Source: F23-B02 sp963633225 (GTDB taxonomy: Bacteria > Bacillota > Clostridia > Oscillospirales > Oscillospiraceae). Taken from it: a DNA stretch of 64,000 nucleotides. The translations under genes and the position numbers were made by a program. The notes under the pieces are model-generated. The model did no database searches. It had not been told where the DNA came from and saw only the letters and a program-made list of their open reading frames with translations. This document shows, one piece after another, positions 33,574 to 42,472 of the stretch. The stretch's first letter is position 1. Each line of letters begins with the position of its first letter. The DNA is taken from positions 62,001 to 126,000 of the forward strand of contig CAVGXR010000042.1 of NCBI GenBank assembly GCA_963633225.1. The letters run 5' to 3'.

Positions 33574-36156
33574 TTATATATCTCCGCCAGCAATCATCTT
33601 TTTGAGTCGGATGAGATCGAGGATGTTGACATCATTGTCTCCGTTGAGATCGGCACTGCCATTGATCTCCGTCGAGCTGTCGGCAATATACTTCTTGAGC
33701 CGGATCAGGTCTGAAATATCGACCTTCTTGTCGCCGTTAAGGTCACCTAAGATAATTGCCGTACCGTCAGAAGCGCCGCATTCGGGGCATACGCCGTTTT
33801 CATAGCTGTGCTCATGATTGTAATTGATAGTTAACGACGCAAGGCAATCATTGTCATCGTCTATGCTTATTTCGTTCCACTGTTCTTCCGTGCCGGAATA
33901 GTATACATCTGTCAGGCTATCGCAGCCATAGAATGCACAGTATCCGATGTTGGTGATGCTTGAAGGAATAGACACAGATTCCAAGCTGTAGCAGTACAAA
34001 AATGCCTGAGCCCCAATATTCACCAAGCTCTCTGGCAATATTAAATGCTTTAGCACAGCGTGGTTATAGAAAGCAAGGTCTTCTATGCTTGTAACACCCT
34101 CTTTGACCGTAATGCTCTCCGACCATGTTCCTCCCAAAACGCTGGGATACAGGAGCAGCTTGCTTCCGTCCTTACTGTAGAGCACTCCGCCATCCGCGCA
34201 GAGATACAGGTTTTCAGCATCAACGGTCACTTTCTCAAGGCTGTTCAGCGAATGCGAAGATATTATAGTTTGGACATCTTTACCCAGCGAGAGCTCTTTA
34301 ACTTTGGAGAATTTATAATAGCTTTTAAAAACCGTGGTGCCGTCTGCACATACGATTTTCAGCGTATTTTGGAGGAACGGCTCGAAACATTCCAAAGCAT
34401 CCCAGTAGCTTTCATTACTTTTCGCACCATTGATCGTGAGCACACCGTCTTTTGTGAGCGTCCAGACGCTTCCGTCTTCAGCTGTGTACGGCTCGGGAAT
34501 GCTGTTTCCGCAGATAGTGCATACTCCTTCATCGTTAAATTTATGAAGTTCTCTAGTCAACATGCATACATATCCGCCGCACATACTGCACTGGGAGTTC
34601 TCATTAAAATCATGGCTAACTGCACCAAGCTCGCATTTATATTGGCCGCAGCTTTTGCACTTGTTGTCATCACCGAAGTCGTGGCTGAGAGGTTCAATTC
34701 CTTCCTCATTTTCATAGCCGCATTTACTGCATGTGACTATTTGCCAGCCGTAGTCCCTGCATGTTGGTTCTGTGGTAATTTTGATTACACAGGTGTGCTC
34801 GTGATTCTGTTCGCCAAATATAAAATCATTGTCATTCCATACTATGTCTTTGCCGGTGACTGCAGAATAGTCTGAAAAGCTGTTGCCTGTAGCATTTATG
34901 TAGCTATAGTCAGCATCAGGATTCAGTGTTATACTTTCAAGATTATTATTGTAGCAGACAAGCCAGCTTAGACTTGACGGAAGCTCTGGCAGCGCAGTGA
35001 GTTGATTATCAAAACAATAAAGATCTTCCAGTGTTGACGGAAGTTCAGGCAGCACAGTCAAACCGCAGTTAAAACAGCTAAAACTTGTTATACCTTCAGG
35101 TATGCTCTCAATTTTATTGAGTTTATTGCCGCCGACATTGAGAATTTCCAGTCCATTCGGCAGAGCATCCGGCATACTTGTAAGTTGATTGTTGGCACAA
35201 TCAAGATGTCTCAAAGTCTCAGGTAAATTTTCCAAGCTGTTGATTAAATTTTCCGAACACACAAGGGTCTCAAGCGTTGACGGAAGTTTAGGCAGCACCG
35301 TGAGCGTATTGTCGCAGCAATAAAGAATTACCAGAGTTGACGGAAGTTCAGGCAGTGCCGTGAGCTTATTGTCAGAGCAATTAAGCATCCACAAATTTTT
35401 CAGTTCACTAAGATTTGCAGGTAGCGCCGTGAGCTGATTGTCAGAGCAACTAAGACTTGTCAGAGTTGACGGAAGTTCAGGCAGTGCCGTGAGCTTATTG
35501 TCAGAGCAACTAAGACTTGTCAGTGATGTGAAGTTCTCAATGCCCGCTATAGATGCGATATTGCGGCCGTTAACACGCAATTGTTCTACCCTTTCAATCT
35601 CGTTCTCGCTTAGCCTTCCGTCACCGTTAAAATCGCAGTAATTAGAAATATAATCTCTGAAATTATTGTCAGGAAAAGTTGTTTTGTCAACATAGGCAGC
35701 AGTGACAGCAGCACCATAGTAGTGTACCGTGACTGAGTATTTACCTGTGAAGTCAATGCTAAAAGAAAGCTTATATTCTACATTGGCTTTCATCTCATAC
35801 ACTAAGTTGATTCCGTTATAATCGTAATATTCTCCCGTGTCCGTATCCTGCTGGCAGTATAGGCTGCGGATGCTATCGGTATGAATCTCACGCTTAAGCG
35901 CAGTGCCGTCATCCTCGTATTCAAGAAAAAGAACCGGGCTTTCACTGAATGTCACTTCCGGACATGTGACGTACAATTGGTATTCGCCGTCTTCGGTCGG
36001 CGTGAAGGTAAAGACCGCGCTTTCATTGTCGTCCGTTTTTACATATTCAACGGTCTCATCCAGCTTCATTTCCGTTTCATCTGCCAGCGCCGCCGTTGGC
36101 ACCAGCGTCACCAGCATCATCACTGCCAGCAGCAGGCTTAGTATTCGCTTTTTCAT
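33574..36156 (-). CDS. Secreted leucine-rich-repeat protein with C-terminal dockerin
   Basis: An 860-residue exported protein. A signal peptide (MKKRILSLLLAVMM..., cleavage after ALA near residue 25) is followed by a beta-rich domain, an EF-hand-like DFNGDGRLSENE near 175, about ten LRRs with the motif LPELPSTL (200-420), and a cysteine-rich segment of CxxC pairs (455-560). Then come BspA-type LRRs (690-790) and two calcium-binding dockerin repeats in the last 57 residues (DLNGDKKVDISDL and DLNGDNDVNILDL). Dockerin type I repeats bind cohesins, so surface or cellulosome-like attachment is expected, although no cohesin gene is visible here. The DNA is visibly more AT-rich than its neighbours, suggesting acquisition. 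The start at 36156 follows GGAG. Confidence 0.87.
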   Translation of the reverse strand: MKKRILSLLLAVMMLVTLVPTAALADETEMKLDETVEYVKTDDNESAVFTFTPTEDGEYQLYVTCPEVTFSESPVLFLEYEDDGTALKREIHTDSIRSLYCQQDTDTGEYYDYNGINLVYEMKANVEYKLSFSIDFTGKYSVTVHYYGAAVTAAYVDKTTFPDNNFRDYISNYCDFNGDGRLSENEIERVEQLRVNGRNIASIAGIENFTSLTSLSCSDNKLTALPELPSTLTSLSCSDNQLTALPANLSELKNLWMLNCSDNKLTALPELPSTLVILYCCDNTLTVLPKLPSTLETLVCSENLINSLENLPETLRHLDCANNQLTSMPDALPNGLEILNVGGNKLNKIESIPEGITSFSCFNCGLTVLPELPSTLEDLYCFDNQLTALPELPSSLSWLVCYNNNLESITLNPDADYSYINATGNSFSDYSAVTGKDIVWNDNDFIFGEQNHEHTCVIKITTEPTCRDYGWQIVTCSKCGYENEEGIEPLSHDFGDDNKCKSCGQYKCELGAVSHDFNENSQCSMCGGYVCMLTRELHKFNDEGVCTICGNSIPEPYTAEDGSVWTLTKDGVLTINGAKSNESYWDALECFEPFLQNTLKIVCADGTTVFKSYYKFSKVKELSLGKDVQTIISSHSLNSLEKVTVDAENLYLCADGGVLYSKDGSKLLLYPSVLGGTWSESITVKEGVTSIEDLAFYNHAVLKHLILPESLVNIGAQAFLYCYSLESVSIPSSITNIGYCAFYGCDSLTDVYYSGTEEQWNEISIDDDNDCLASLTINYNHEHSYENGVCPECGASDGTAIILGDLNGDKKVDISDLIRLKKYIADSSTEINGSADLNGDNDVNILDLIRLKKMIAGGDI

Positions 36157-36208
36157 CATTTCTCTCCTTTTAATTAGCATTTTTAACGCATTATATCTGC
36201 TATTTTCC

Positions 36209-36237
36209 ATATTAGCATAGCATTGTTTGCGATGCAA
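36209..36237 (-). promoter_or_regulatory. Promoter of the dockerin LRR gene
   Basis: TTGCAT (36232-36237), 17-bp spacer, TAATAT (36209-36214) on the minus strand. A second TATAAT at 36190-36195 lacks a good -35. Confidence 0.5.
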
Positions 36238-36257
36238 GTGCCAATCGCATAAAAAAA

Positions 36258-36282
36258 CACCGCAGAATGATTTTCTGCGGTG
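36258..36282 (-). terminator. Terminator of the rimP-ribF operon
   Basis: Ten-bp perfect stem CACCGCAGAA / TTCTGCGGTG with a 5-nt loop, followed by seven T on the minus strand. Confidence 0.9.
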
Positions 36283-36299
36283 ATAAAGGCTTGATTAAT

Positions 36300-37196
36300 T
36301 CATTTCAGGCTCTCGAAAAATTCGCGGGTGGTCTGCGCGTCGTGCTTTATCTGCGCCGAGAGGCTTTCAACATCGTCAAACTTGCGCTCGGGACGCAGGA
36401 ATTTATAAAAATCAATGCGCGCCTGATGACCGTAGAGGTTGCCGCGGAAATCGAGCAGGAAGCTCTCGACGTTCACATTGCCGCTGTCGCTCACGGTCGG
36501 GCGGACACCGACATTCGTGACCGACAGGTACTCTCCCCCGTCGATATATGCCTTCGCTGCGTAAACGCCGTGGCGCGGGACGATAACGCCCTGCGGGAAG
36601 CCCATGTTGATGGTGGGCGTGCCCATCTTCGTCCCGAGGTGGTAGCCGCTGCGGACATGATCGGTGAGCGTGTGCGGATGGCCGAGGTAGGCGTTTGCCT
36701 TTTCCATATCGCCGCTTTCGATGAGCTCGCGGATGAGCGTGGAGCTGACGATAACTCCGTCGCGGCGCACGGCGGGGATGATATCGCAGCCGACACCGCG
36801 TCCGGCGCAGTAGTCGCGGAGCTTTTCTGCTGTGCCGAGACCCTTGTAGCCAAAGCAGAAGTCGTGCCCGACGACGATCCAGCGCAGGTTCATTTCGTCG
36901 ATGAGCTCGTCGATGAAATCATGCCAGTCCATGCACATGACGCGGCGGTTGAAGTGGACGACGACGACCTCGTCGATGCCGAAGCAGCGCTTTAAAATGT
37001 TCACCCTGTCCTCGGCGCTGTTTATGAGCGGCACGGTCTTGTTTAAAACAAGGTTATCCGGGTGAACGTCGAACGTGAGCACCGCGGGCTGCGCCCCCGT
37101 CTCCTGTGCGCGCTGCTTTATCATGTCAATGAGCGCTGCGTGGCCGACGTGGATGCCGTCAAAAAAGCCGAGCGCCATTACCCTTTGTTTTGTCAT
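36300..37196 (-). CDS. ribF: Bifunctional riboflavin kinase / FAD synthetase RibF
   Basis: Makes FMN and then FAD from riboflavin. The N-terminal nucleotidyltransferase half has GFFDGIHVGH (11-20) and VLTFDVHP. The C-terminal kinase half has GTPTINM and GVYAAKAYIDG. The 298 residues are typical. Overlaps truB by 4 bp and ends the operon. Confidence 0.96.
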   Translation of the reverse strand: MTKQRVMALGFFDGIHVGHAALIDMIKQRAQETGAQPAVLTFDVHPDNLVLNKTVPLINSAEDRVNILKRCFGIDEVVVVHFNRRVMCMDWHDFIDELIDEMNLRWIVVGHDFCFGYKGLGTAEKLRDYCAGRGVGCDIIPAVRRDGVIVSSTLIRELIESGDMEKANAYLGHPHTLTDHVRSGYHLGTKMGTPTINMGFPQGVIVPRHGVYAAKAYIDGGEYLSVTNVGVRPTVSDSGNVNVESFLLDFRGNLYGHQARIDFYKFLRPERKFDDVESLSAQIKHDAQTTREFFESLK

Positions 37197-38068
37197 TGGC
37201 TTACCTCAAAAAAGCTCTTGATAGTTTTAAGCTTTCCGCCCTCCACCCTGCCGAGAAGCAGAAATTCGCCGGAGTCGGAATAGACCCTGTATTCGCCGTT
37301 TTCGGCGGAAATGTTAATTATATTGCCGGTTTTAAGGCGTTTTGACGCACTTTTGCCGGCTATAAGCTCAGGAAGCTGCATAAAAAGCGTGTCCGCCGGA
37401 AGGAGAATGCCGGACAGCCTGCCCTCCCGCGCAGCAGCTTCGATCTCCTCGAGGCTGTGCGCATTATCAACGGAAAAGGCTCCTGCCCGCGTCCTGCGCA
37501 GCGAGCTCATGCACGCGCCGCAGCCGAGCAGAGCGCCTATGTCATTGCACAGTGTGCGCACATAGGTGCCCTTTGAGCAGCTTATCCTCAGAAGATAGTC
37601 CTCGCCTTGTCTGCCCTCGAGCTCAATTGACGATACTCTTATTTTGCGCGGCGGGCGCTCAACGCTGTCCCCTCTTCGCGCAAGCTCGTACAGCTTCTTT
37701 CCGCCTATCTTGATGGCCGAGTACATGGGCGGTATCTGCTCGATATCACCGAGGAAATGAGCAGCAGCCTCGCGCACGGCATTTTCCTCAGGCAGCTTAT
37801 CGCAGCGGGCAATGACGCTGCCCGTAATGTCCTGCGTGTCGGTGCTCAGTCCGAGGCGCAGTCCGGCAAGATATTCCTTGCTGTCTGCCTCGGCAAACTC
37901 GACGGCGCGAGTGGCTCTGCCTACGAATACGACGAGCAAGCCCGTGGCCAGCGGGTCGAGCGTTCCCGAGTGGCCGATGCGCCGCTCGTGCAGCACGCCG
38001 CGCAGCTTTGCAACTACGTCGTGGCTCGTCCAGTCCTGCGGCTTGTCAACAAGGATGATGCCGTTCAT
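37193..38068 (-). CDS. truB: tRNA pseudouridine-55 synthase TruB
   Basis: Makes the T-loop pseudouridine 55 in tRNA. The 291 residues carry the start GIILVDKPQDWTSHDVV and the catalytic aspartate in GHSGTLDPLATGLL near residue 38, plus the KGTYVRTL motif. Overlaps nrnA and ribF by 4 bp each, so the three are translationally coupled. Confidence 0.96.
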   Translation of the reverse strand: MNGIILVDKPQDWTSHDVVAKLRGVLHERRIGHSGTLDPLATGLLVVFVGRATRAVEFAEADSKEYLAGLRLGLSTDTQDITGSVIARCDKLPEENAVREAAAHFLGDIEQIPPMYSAIKIGGKKLYELARRGDSVERPPRKIRVSSIELEGRQGEDYLLRISCSKGTYVRTLCNDIGALLGCGACMSSLRRTRAGAFSVDNAHSLEEIEAAAREGRLSGILLPADTLFMQLPELIAGKSASKRLKTGNIINISAENGEYRVYSDSGEFLLLGRVEGGKLKTIKSFFEVSQ

Positions 38069-38997
38069 CCGAGCACCTCTCCTATTGCTGACACCAGAAG
38101 CCGCAGCGTTTCCTCGATTGATGCCTCGACCGTACAGCCCGAGGCCATTTTATGGCCGCCGCCGCCGAAGCGTGCACAGAGTGCGCTGCTGTCAAAGCAT
38201 TCGTGCGACCTTACCGAGACCTTGCATTTGTTATCGGCCAGCTCGCGTATAACAAGGCTCACGACGCAGCCCTCGACCTTGCCCGGGATACCGGCAATAT
38301 CGTCGCAGTCGTTTTCCGTAGCGGCAGCGTCGAGCATCATTCTGCGCGTGACAGTTGCGGCGACGACCTTGCCGTCATGGAAATATCTGAGCCCTGAAAG
38401 TATGCTGCCCTCGAGCGTCATACGCGCTCTGGATACCTGACGGAACAGGTCGAAATTGAGCTTCTGCACCTCAGCGCCTAAGCTCAGGAGCTCGCTTGCC
38501 GCGGCAAAGGTCTCGCTCGTCACGTTTGAATAGCGGAAGCAGCCGCAGTCGGTGGACACGGCCATATACAGAAGGCTTGCCTCCTGCGCGGTAAGTCCGC
38601 CGCACAGCTGCTTTATTACCTGCAGGACGATCTCGCCGCAGGATGCCTTGCCGCCGTCGAGCAGGAGCTTGGCTGCGTAATGCGAGTTTGAAGGATGATG
38701 GTCTATGCAGGCATCGACCCTGCCGCTGTAGCCCCGCGGCAGCATATGCGCCTCGGCGACATCTACAGCAAGGGTGCAGTCATAGTCAAAGTCCTCTGAT
38801 ATATAATCCTTGACGTATTTCAGGTATTTCGGCGTAATGTCAGGATTGCTGTACAGCGCAGCCTTTTTGCCCGATCTGCGCAGCGCCGAGCAAAGTGCTG
38901 CGGCACCGCCGAGCGTATCGCCGTCAGGCCTGACATGAGTTAAAAGCAGGATATTGTCGTGCTCTTCAAGCCATGCGGCACATTCTTTGATATTCAT
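38065..38997 (-). CDS. nrnA: DHH-DHHA1 phosphoesterase NrnA
   Basis: Nano-RNase and pAp phosphatase of the DHH family, which degrades very short RNAs and 3'-phosphoadenosine-5'-phosphate. Motifs visible are THVRPDGDTLG near 20-31, the DHH motif in CIDHHPSN near 107, and the C-terminal DHHA1 substrate motif GGGHKMASG near 286. The 310 residues and its place between rbfA and truB are standard for Firmicutes. Confidence 0.94.
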   Translation of the reverse strand: MNIKECAAWLEEHDNILLLTHVRPDGDTLGGAAALCSALRRSGKKAALYSNPDITPKYLKYVKDYISEDFDYDCTLAVDVAEAHMLPRGYSGRVDACIDHHPSNSHYAAKLLLDGGKASCGEIVLQVIKQLCGGLTAQEASLLYMAVSTDCGCFRYSNVTSETFAAASELLSLGAEVQKLNFDLFRQVSRARMTLEGSILSGLRYFHDGKVVAATVTRRMMLDAAATENDCDDIAGIPGKVEGCVVSLVIRELADNKCKVSVRSHECFDSSALCARFGGGGHKMASGCTVEASIEETLRLLVSAIGEVLG

Positions 38998-39359
38998 TCC
39001 CCGTCCTCGCCGTCATGCTTGATATCAAGGCTGTTTATAAGCTCGTTTATATGCGCGCCGTATTCTATGCTGTGGTCGAGCTCAAACACGGGCTCCGGCG
39101 TGTTGCGCAGCTTCAGCGAATTTCCAAGCTCGCGCCGCAGCCAGCCGGACGCTGATTTGAGACCCTTTTTAAATTCCTTTTCGTTTTCCAGTCCCATGAC
39201 TGACAGCCATATCTTGCAATAGCGCATATCGCCCGTCGTTTCAACGCGAGTTACGCTGATCATGCCCTGATTTACACGTGGATCCTTGATCTCGCGCAGG
39301 AGCTTGCTCATGACAAGCTGTATATCGTCATTGGTTCTTGCCAGTTTGTTTGAAGGCAT
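38994..39359 (-). CDS. rbfA: 30S ribosome-binding factor RbfA
   Basis: Cold-shock and 16S maturation factor of the 30S subunit. The 121 residues from 39359 carry the KH-like fold with LREIKDPRV and the family pattern RYCKIWLSV. The start at 39359 follows AGGAGGAG; earlier in-frame codons would place this site inside the gene. Overlaps nrnA by 4 bp. Confidence 0.94.
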   Translation of the reverse strand: MPSNKLARTNDDIQLVMSKLLREIKDPRVNQGMISVTRVETTGDMRYCKIWLSVMGLENEKEFKKGLKSASGWLRRELGNSLKLRNTPEPVFELDHSIEYGAHINELINSLDIKHDGEDGE

Positions 39360-39419
39360 TTTTCTCCTCCTGTATCTATACGTTGGGCGGCCTGAACGAC
39401 CGCCCAAAAAGATTTATTA

Positions 39420-41762
39420 TCAGACCTTTACCTGCTGCATAATGAAGCACTCGATAACGTCGCCGACCTTGATATCGTTGAATTTTTCAACCTGCATACC
39501 GCATTCATAGCCGCTGGCGACTTCCTTGACATCGTCCTTGAAGCGGCGCAGCGATGCAAGCTCTCCCTCGTGGATAACGATATTGTCGCGCAGCACGCGA
39601 ACCGAGCAGCCGCGCTGGATCTTGCCGTCGAGCACATAGCAGCCGGTAACCGTTCCGACCTTGGAGACCTTGTAGGTCTCGCGCACCTCGGCGTGGCCGA
39701 TAATGACCTCCTCGAACTTCGGTGCAAGCATACCCTTCATGGCAGCCTCGATCTCGTTGATGCAGTCGTAGATAACACGGTACATGCGCATATCGACATT
39801 TGCGCGTGCGGCACTGTCTCGTGCGGCATTGTCGGGACGGACGTTGAAGCCGACAATGATAGCGCCGGAGGTAGCGGCGAGCATAACGTCGGATTCGTTG
39901 ATCGCACCGACGGCACTGTGAATGACCTTTACGCGCACCTCGTCGTTCGTGATCTTTTCGAGCGATGCCTTGACCGCCTCGGCAGAGCCCTGAACGTCGG
40001 CCTTGACGATGATGTTGAGAGTTTTCATCTCTCCGGCCTGGATCTGGCTGAACAGATCCTCAAGGCTTACCTTCTTGCTGCTGCCGAAGGCTGCGTTCTT
40101 CTGCTGAGTCTTACGCTCCTCAACGAGCTCGCGGGCCATGCGCTCATCGGCAACTGCGTTGAAGGTATCGCCCGCGCTGGGTACCTCGGACATGCCGGAT
40201 ATCTCGACAGGAACTGAGGGGCCGGCCTCGGTTATGCGAACGCCCTTGTCGTTTATCATGGTGCGCACGCGGCCTACCGCCGTGCCCGCAATGATGATAT
40301 CGCCGAGCCTGAGCGTACCGTTCTGAACAAGAACGGTCATGATCGGGCCGCGGCCCTTGTCGAGCCTTGCCTCTATGACAGCGCCCTTTGCAGCGCGGTT
40401 CGGATTTGCCTTGAGCTCCTGAACCTCGGCCAGAATAACGAGGTTTTCAAGCAGATTATCAATACCCTCGCCGGTCTTTGCGGAGATCGGGCATACGATC
40501 GTCTCGCCGCCCCACTCCTCGGGAACAATATCGTACTCGGTCAGCTGCTGCTTTATACGCTCGGGATTTGCGCCGACAGTGTCCATCTTGTTGATGGCAA
40601 CGACAAGCGGTATACCTGCGGCCTTGGCGTGGTTTATGCTCTCGACCGTCTGCGGCATAATACCGTCGTCGGCAGCGACAACGAGGATGGCAATATCAGT
40701 CACCATTGCACCGCGGGCACGCATCGAGGTAAATGCCTCGTGGCCCGGGGTATCGAGGAAGGTTATCGGGCTGCCGTTGATCTCAACGGTGTATGCGCCG
40801 ATATGCTGCGTTATGCCGCCTGCCTCACCGGAGGCGACGTTTGCATGACGGATATAGTCAAGAAGCGAGGTCTTGCCGTGGTCAACGTGACCCATGACGA
40901 CAACGACGGGCGCACGGCCAACGAGCTCATCGGCGCTGTCCTCGTGATCGTCGATAAGCTTCTCTTCAACAGTAACGACGACTTCCTTTTCGACCTTGCA
41001 GCCGAACTCCATTGCGACGAGCGCCGCGGTGTCGTAATCGACAACGTCGGAAACAGAGGCGAAAACGCCGAGCTTTATAAGGCGCTTTATGACCTCGCCG
41101 GCAGACTTCTTCATTCTCGACGCAAGCTCGCCGACGTTTATCTCGTCAGGGATCATTACCTTGAGCTGCTGCTTCTTTGCGATCTCAAGCTGGAGCTTCT
41201 GCATCTTGTCGCGCTCTTCCTGACGACGCTTTGCCGATGCCGCCTGCCCCTGCTGGCGCTGCTTTGCCTTGTTAACGATCTTTTCCTTGCCGCCCTTGCG
41301 GTCGCGGTCACGGCTGCGGTTCTTGTCGCCTGCCATGTTGTCAAACTTCTCGTCGTACTTGGCTATATTCACCGCCGCGCTGCCGCGGGTATCGACAACG
41401 CGCTTCTCCGCGACCTGACGCGGAACATGCGGCTTGTTCTCCTTTTCCTTTTTTGCAGGTGCCGGCTGTGCGGGGGCTGCCGCCTTGTCAGAGGGCTGCG
41501 CCTGAGCTGCCTTGCCCTGCTTTTTCTCGGCAGGCTTTGCCGCTTCCGCCTTGGGTGCGGAGGCAAATATGTCTGCCAGACTCGCTGCCTGATTATGCTG
41601 AGTCAGATACTCAAATATCACGTCAAGCTCGTTATTTTCAAGAACCTGCATGTGGTTTTTCGGAGTCGTAGCATAGTCCGTTAATATCTGAGTTATCACC
41701 TTGGATGTTGTGTTGAAATCCTTTGCTACCTCGTGTACTCTGTATTTATTGATCATGCTCAT
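39420..41762 (-). CDS. infB: Translation initiation factor IF-2
   Basis: GTPase that places initiator tRNA on the 30S subunit. In 780 residues: an N-terminal IF2N helix domain (INKYRVHEVAKDF), a charged Ala/Lys/Pro-rich linker (about 75-190), a second IF2N motif, then the G domain with GHVDHGKTS near 292, DTPGHEA and NKMD, followed by the beta-barrel domains. Shorter N-terminal region than enterobacterial IF2. Overlaps ylxQ by 4 bp. Confidence 0.97.
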   Translation of the reverse strand: MSMINKYRVHEVAKDFNTTSKVITQILTDYATTPKNHMQVLENNELDVIFEYLTQHNQAASLADIFASAPKAEAAKPAEKKQGKAAQAQPSDKAAAPAQPAPAKKEKENKPHVPRQVAEKRVVDTRGSAAVNIAKYDEKFDNMAGDKNRSRDRDRKGGKEKIVNKAKQRQQGQAASAKRRQEERDKMQKLQLEIAKKQQLKVMIPDEINVGELASRMKKSAGEVIKRLIKLGVFASVSDVVDYDTAALVAMEFGCKVEKEVVVTVEEKLIDDHEDSADELVGRAPVVVVMGHVDHGKTSLLDYIRHANVASGEAGGITQHIGAYTVEINGSPITFLDTPGHEAFTSMRARGAMVTDIAILVVAADDGIMPQTVESINHAKAAGIPLVVAINKMDTVGANPERIKQQLTEYDIVPEEWGGETIVCPISAKTGEGIDNLLENLVILAEVQELKANPNRAAKGAVIEARLDKGRGPIMTVLVQNGTLRLGDIIIAGTAVGRVRTMINDKGVRITEAGPSVPVEISGMSEVPSAGDTFNAVADERMARELVEERKTQQKNAAFGSSKKVSLEDLFSQIQAGEMKTLNIIVKADVQGSAEAVKASLEKITNDEVRVKVIHSAVGAINESDVMLAATSGAIIVGFNVRPDNAARDSAARANVDMRMYRVIYDCINEIEAAMKGMLAPKFEEVIIGHAEVRETYKVSKVGTVTGCYVLDGKIQRGCSVRVLRDNIVIHEGELASLRRFKDDVKEVASGYECGMQVEKFNDIKVGDVIECFIMQQVKV

Positions 41763-42190
41763 GCATTGGTCCTCCTTTTACCTGTCCTCTTGTTTTTCTG
41801 CGGGTTACTGTCGTTTTTGCGCTTCCTGCCGATCTGTGCACGCCTTTGTATCGTTTGAGCAGCGTCCTCGTATTCAGACGGAGATATGCCGCACAGCAGC
41901 TTCATAAGGGCATCGGCAAAGCCAATATCGCACACTGCCGCCATTGAGCAGCCGCTCTTTCCGACATGCTCCGATATCTCTTCCTTTGTAAACGGAAGCG
42001 TTATCAGCGGCGCTTTGCTGCCGTACATATAGCCTGACGCACGCTTTTTCGCGTTGTCCGAGGCATCCGACGCAAGGAGCACAAGCTTTGCCGCGTGTTC
42101 CCTGACGGCTGAGCCCGTATCCTCCTCGCCTATGCGCAGAGCATTGGCTTTTCGCATGAGCCCGAGCAGATTCAAGGCTTTTTCCTTCAT
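41759..42190 (-). CDS. ylxQ: L7Ae-family RNA-binding protein YlxQ
   Basis: Small ribosomal-protein-L7Ae-like K-turn RNA-binding protein between rnpM and infB. The core (about residues 1-100) has LNLLGLMRKANAL and KLVLLASDASDN. The 143 residues include a basic C-terminal tail (KRKNDSNPQKNKRTGKRR) longer than in Bacillus YlxQ, which probably adds RNA affinity. Overlaps both neighbours by 4 bp. Confidence 0.9.
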   Translation of the reverse strand: MKEKALNLLGLMRKANALRIGEEDTGSAVREHAAKLVLLASDASDNAKKRASGYMYGSKAPLITLPFTKEEISEHVGKSGCSMAAVCDIGFADALMKLLCGISPSEYEDAAQTIQRRAQIGRKRKNDSNPQKNKRTGKRRTNA

Positions 42191-42453
42191 TGCTTCGCCT
42201 CCATCTGCTGCTGCAGGGCTTCGTATATCTCCTCGGGTATCTGCACAGAAAAGGCTCGCTCCAGCGCTCTGGACTTCATTGCTTTTCTAAGGCACTCCCC
42301 GTTCGGGCACAGATACGCGCCCCTGCCCGGCATTTTGCCCTTAAAATCAAGGCTCACTTCCCCGTCCGGCGACTTCACCGCACGGATAAGCTCGCGCTTA
42401 GGCTTCATCTCGCGGCAGCCCAAGCACTGCCTCATCGGTATTTTCTTCTGCAC
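42187..42453 (-). CDS. rnpM: RNase P modulator RnpM (YlxR)
   Basis: YlxR/DUF448 protein, reported in Bacillus to bind RNase P RNA and modulate its activity. Of 88 residues, the family signature RQCLGCREMKPKRELIR and the GRGAYLC segment are clear. Part of the nusA-infB operon, 19 bp after nusA. Confidence 0.92.
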   Translation of the reverse strand: MQKKIPMRQCLGCREMKPKRELIRAVKSPDGEVSLDFKGKMPGRGAYLCPNGECLRKAMKSRALERAFSVQIPEEIYEALQQQMEAKQ

Positions 42454-42472
42454 TGCGGCTGCCTCCCTTCAA

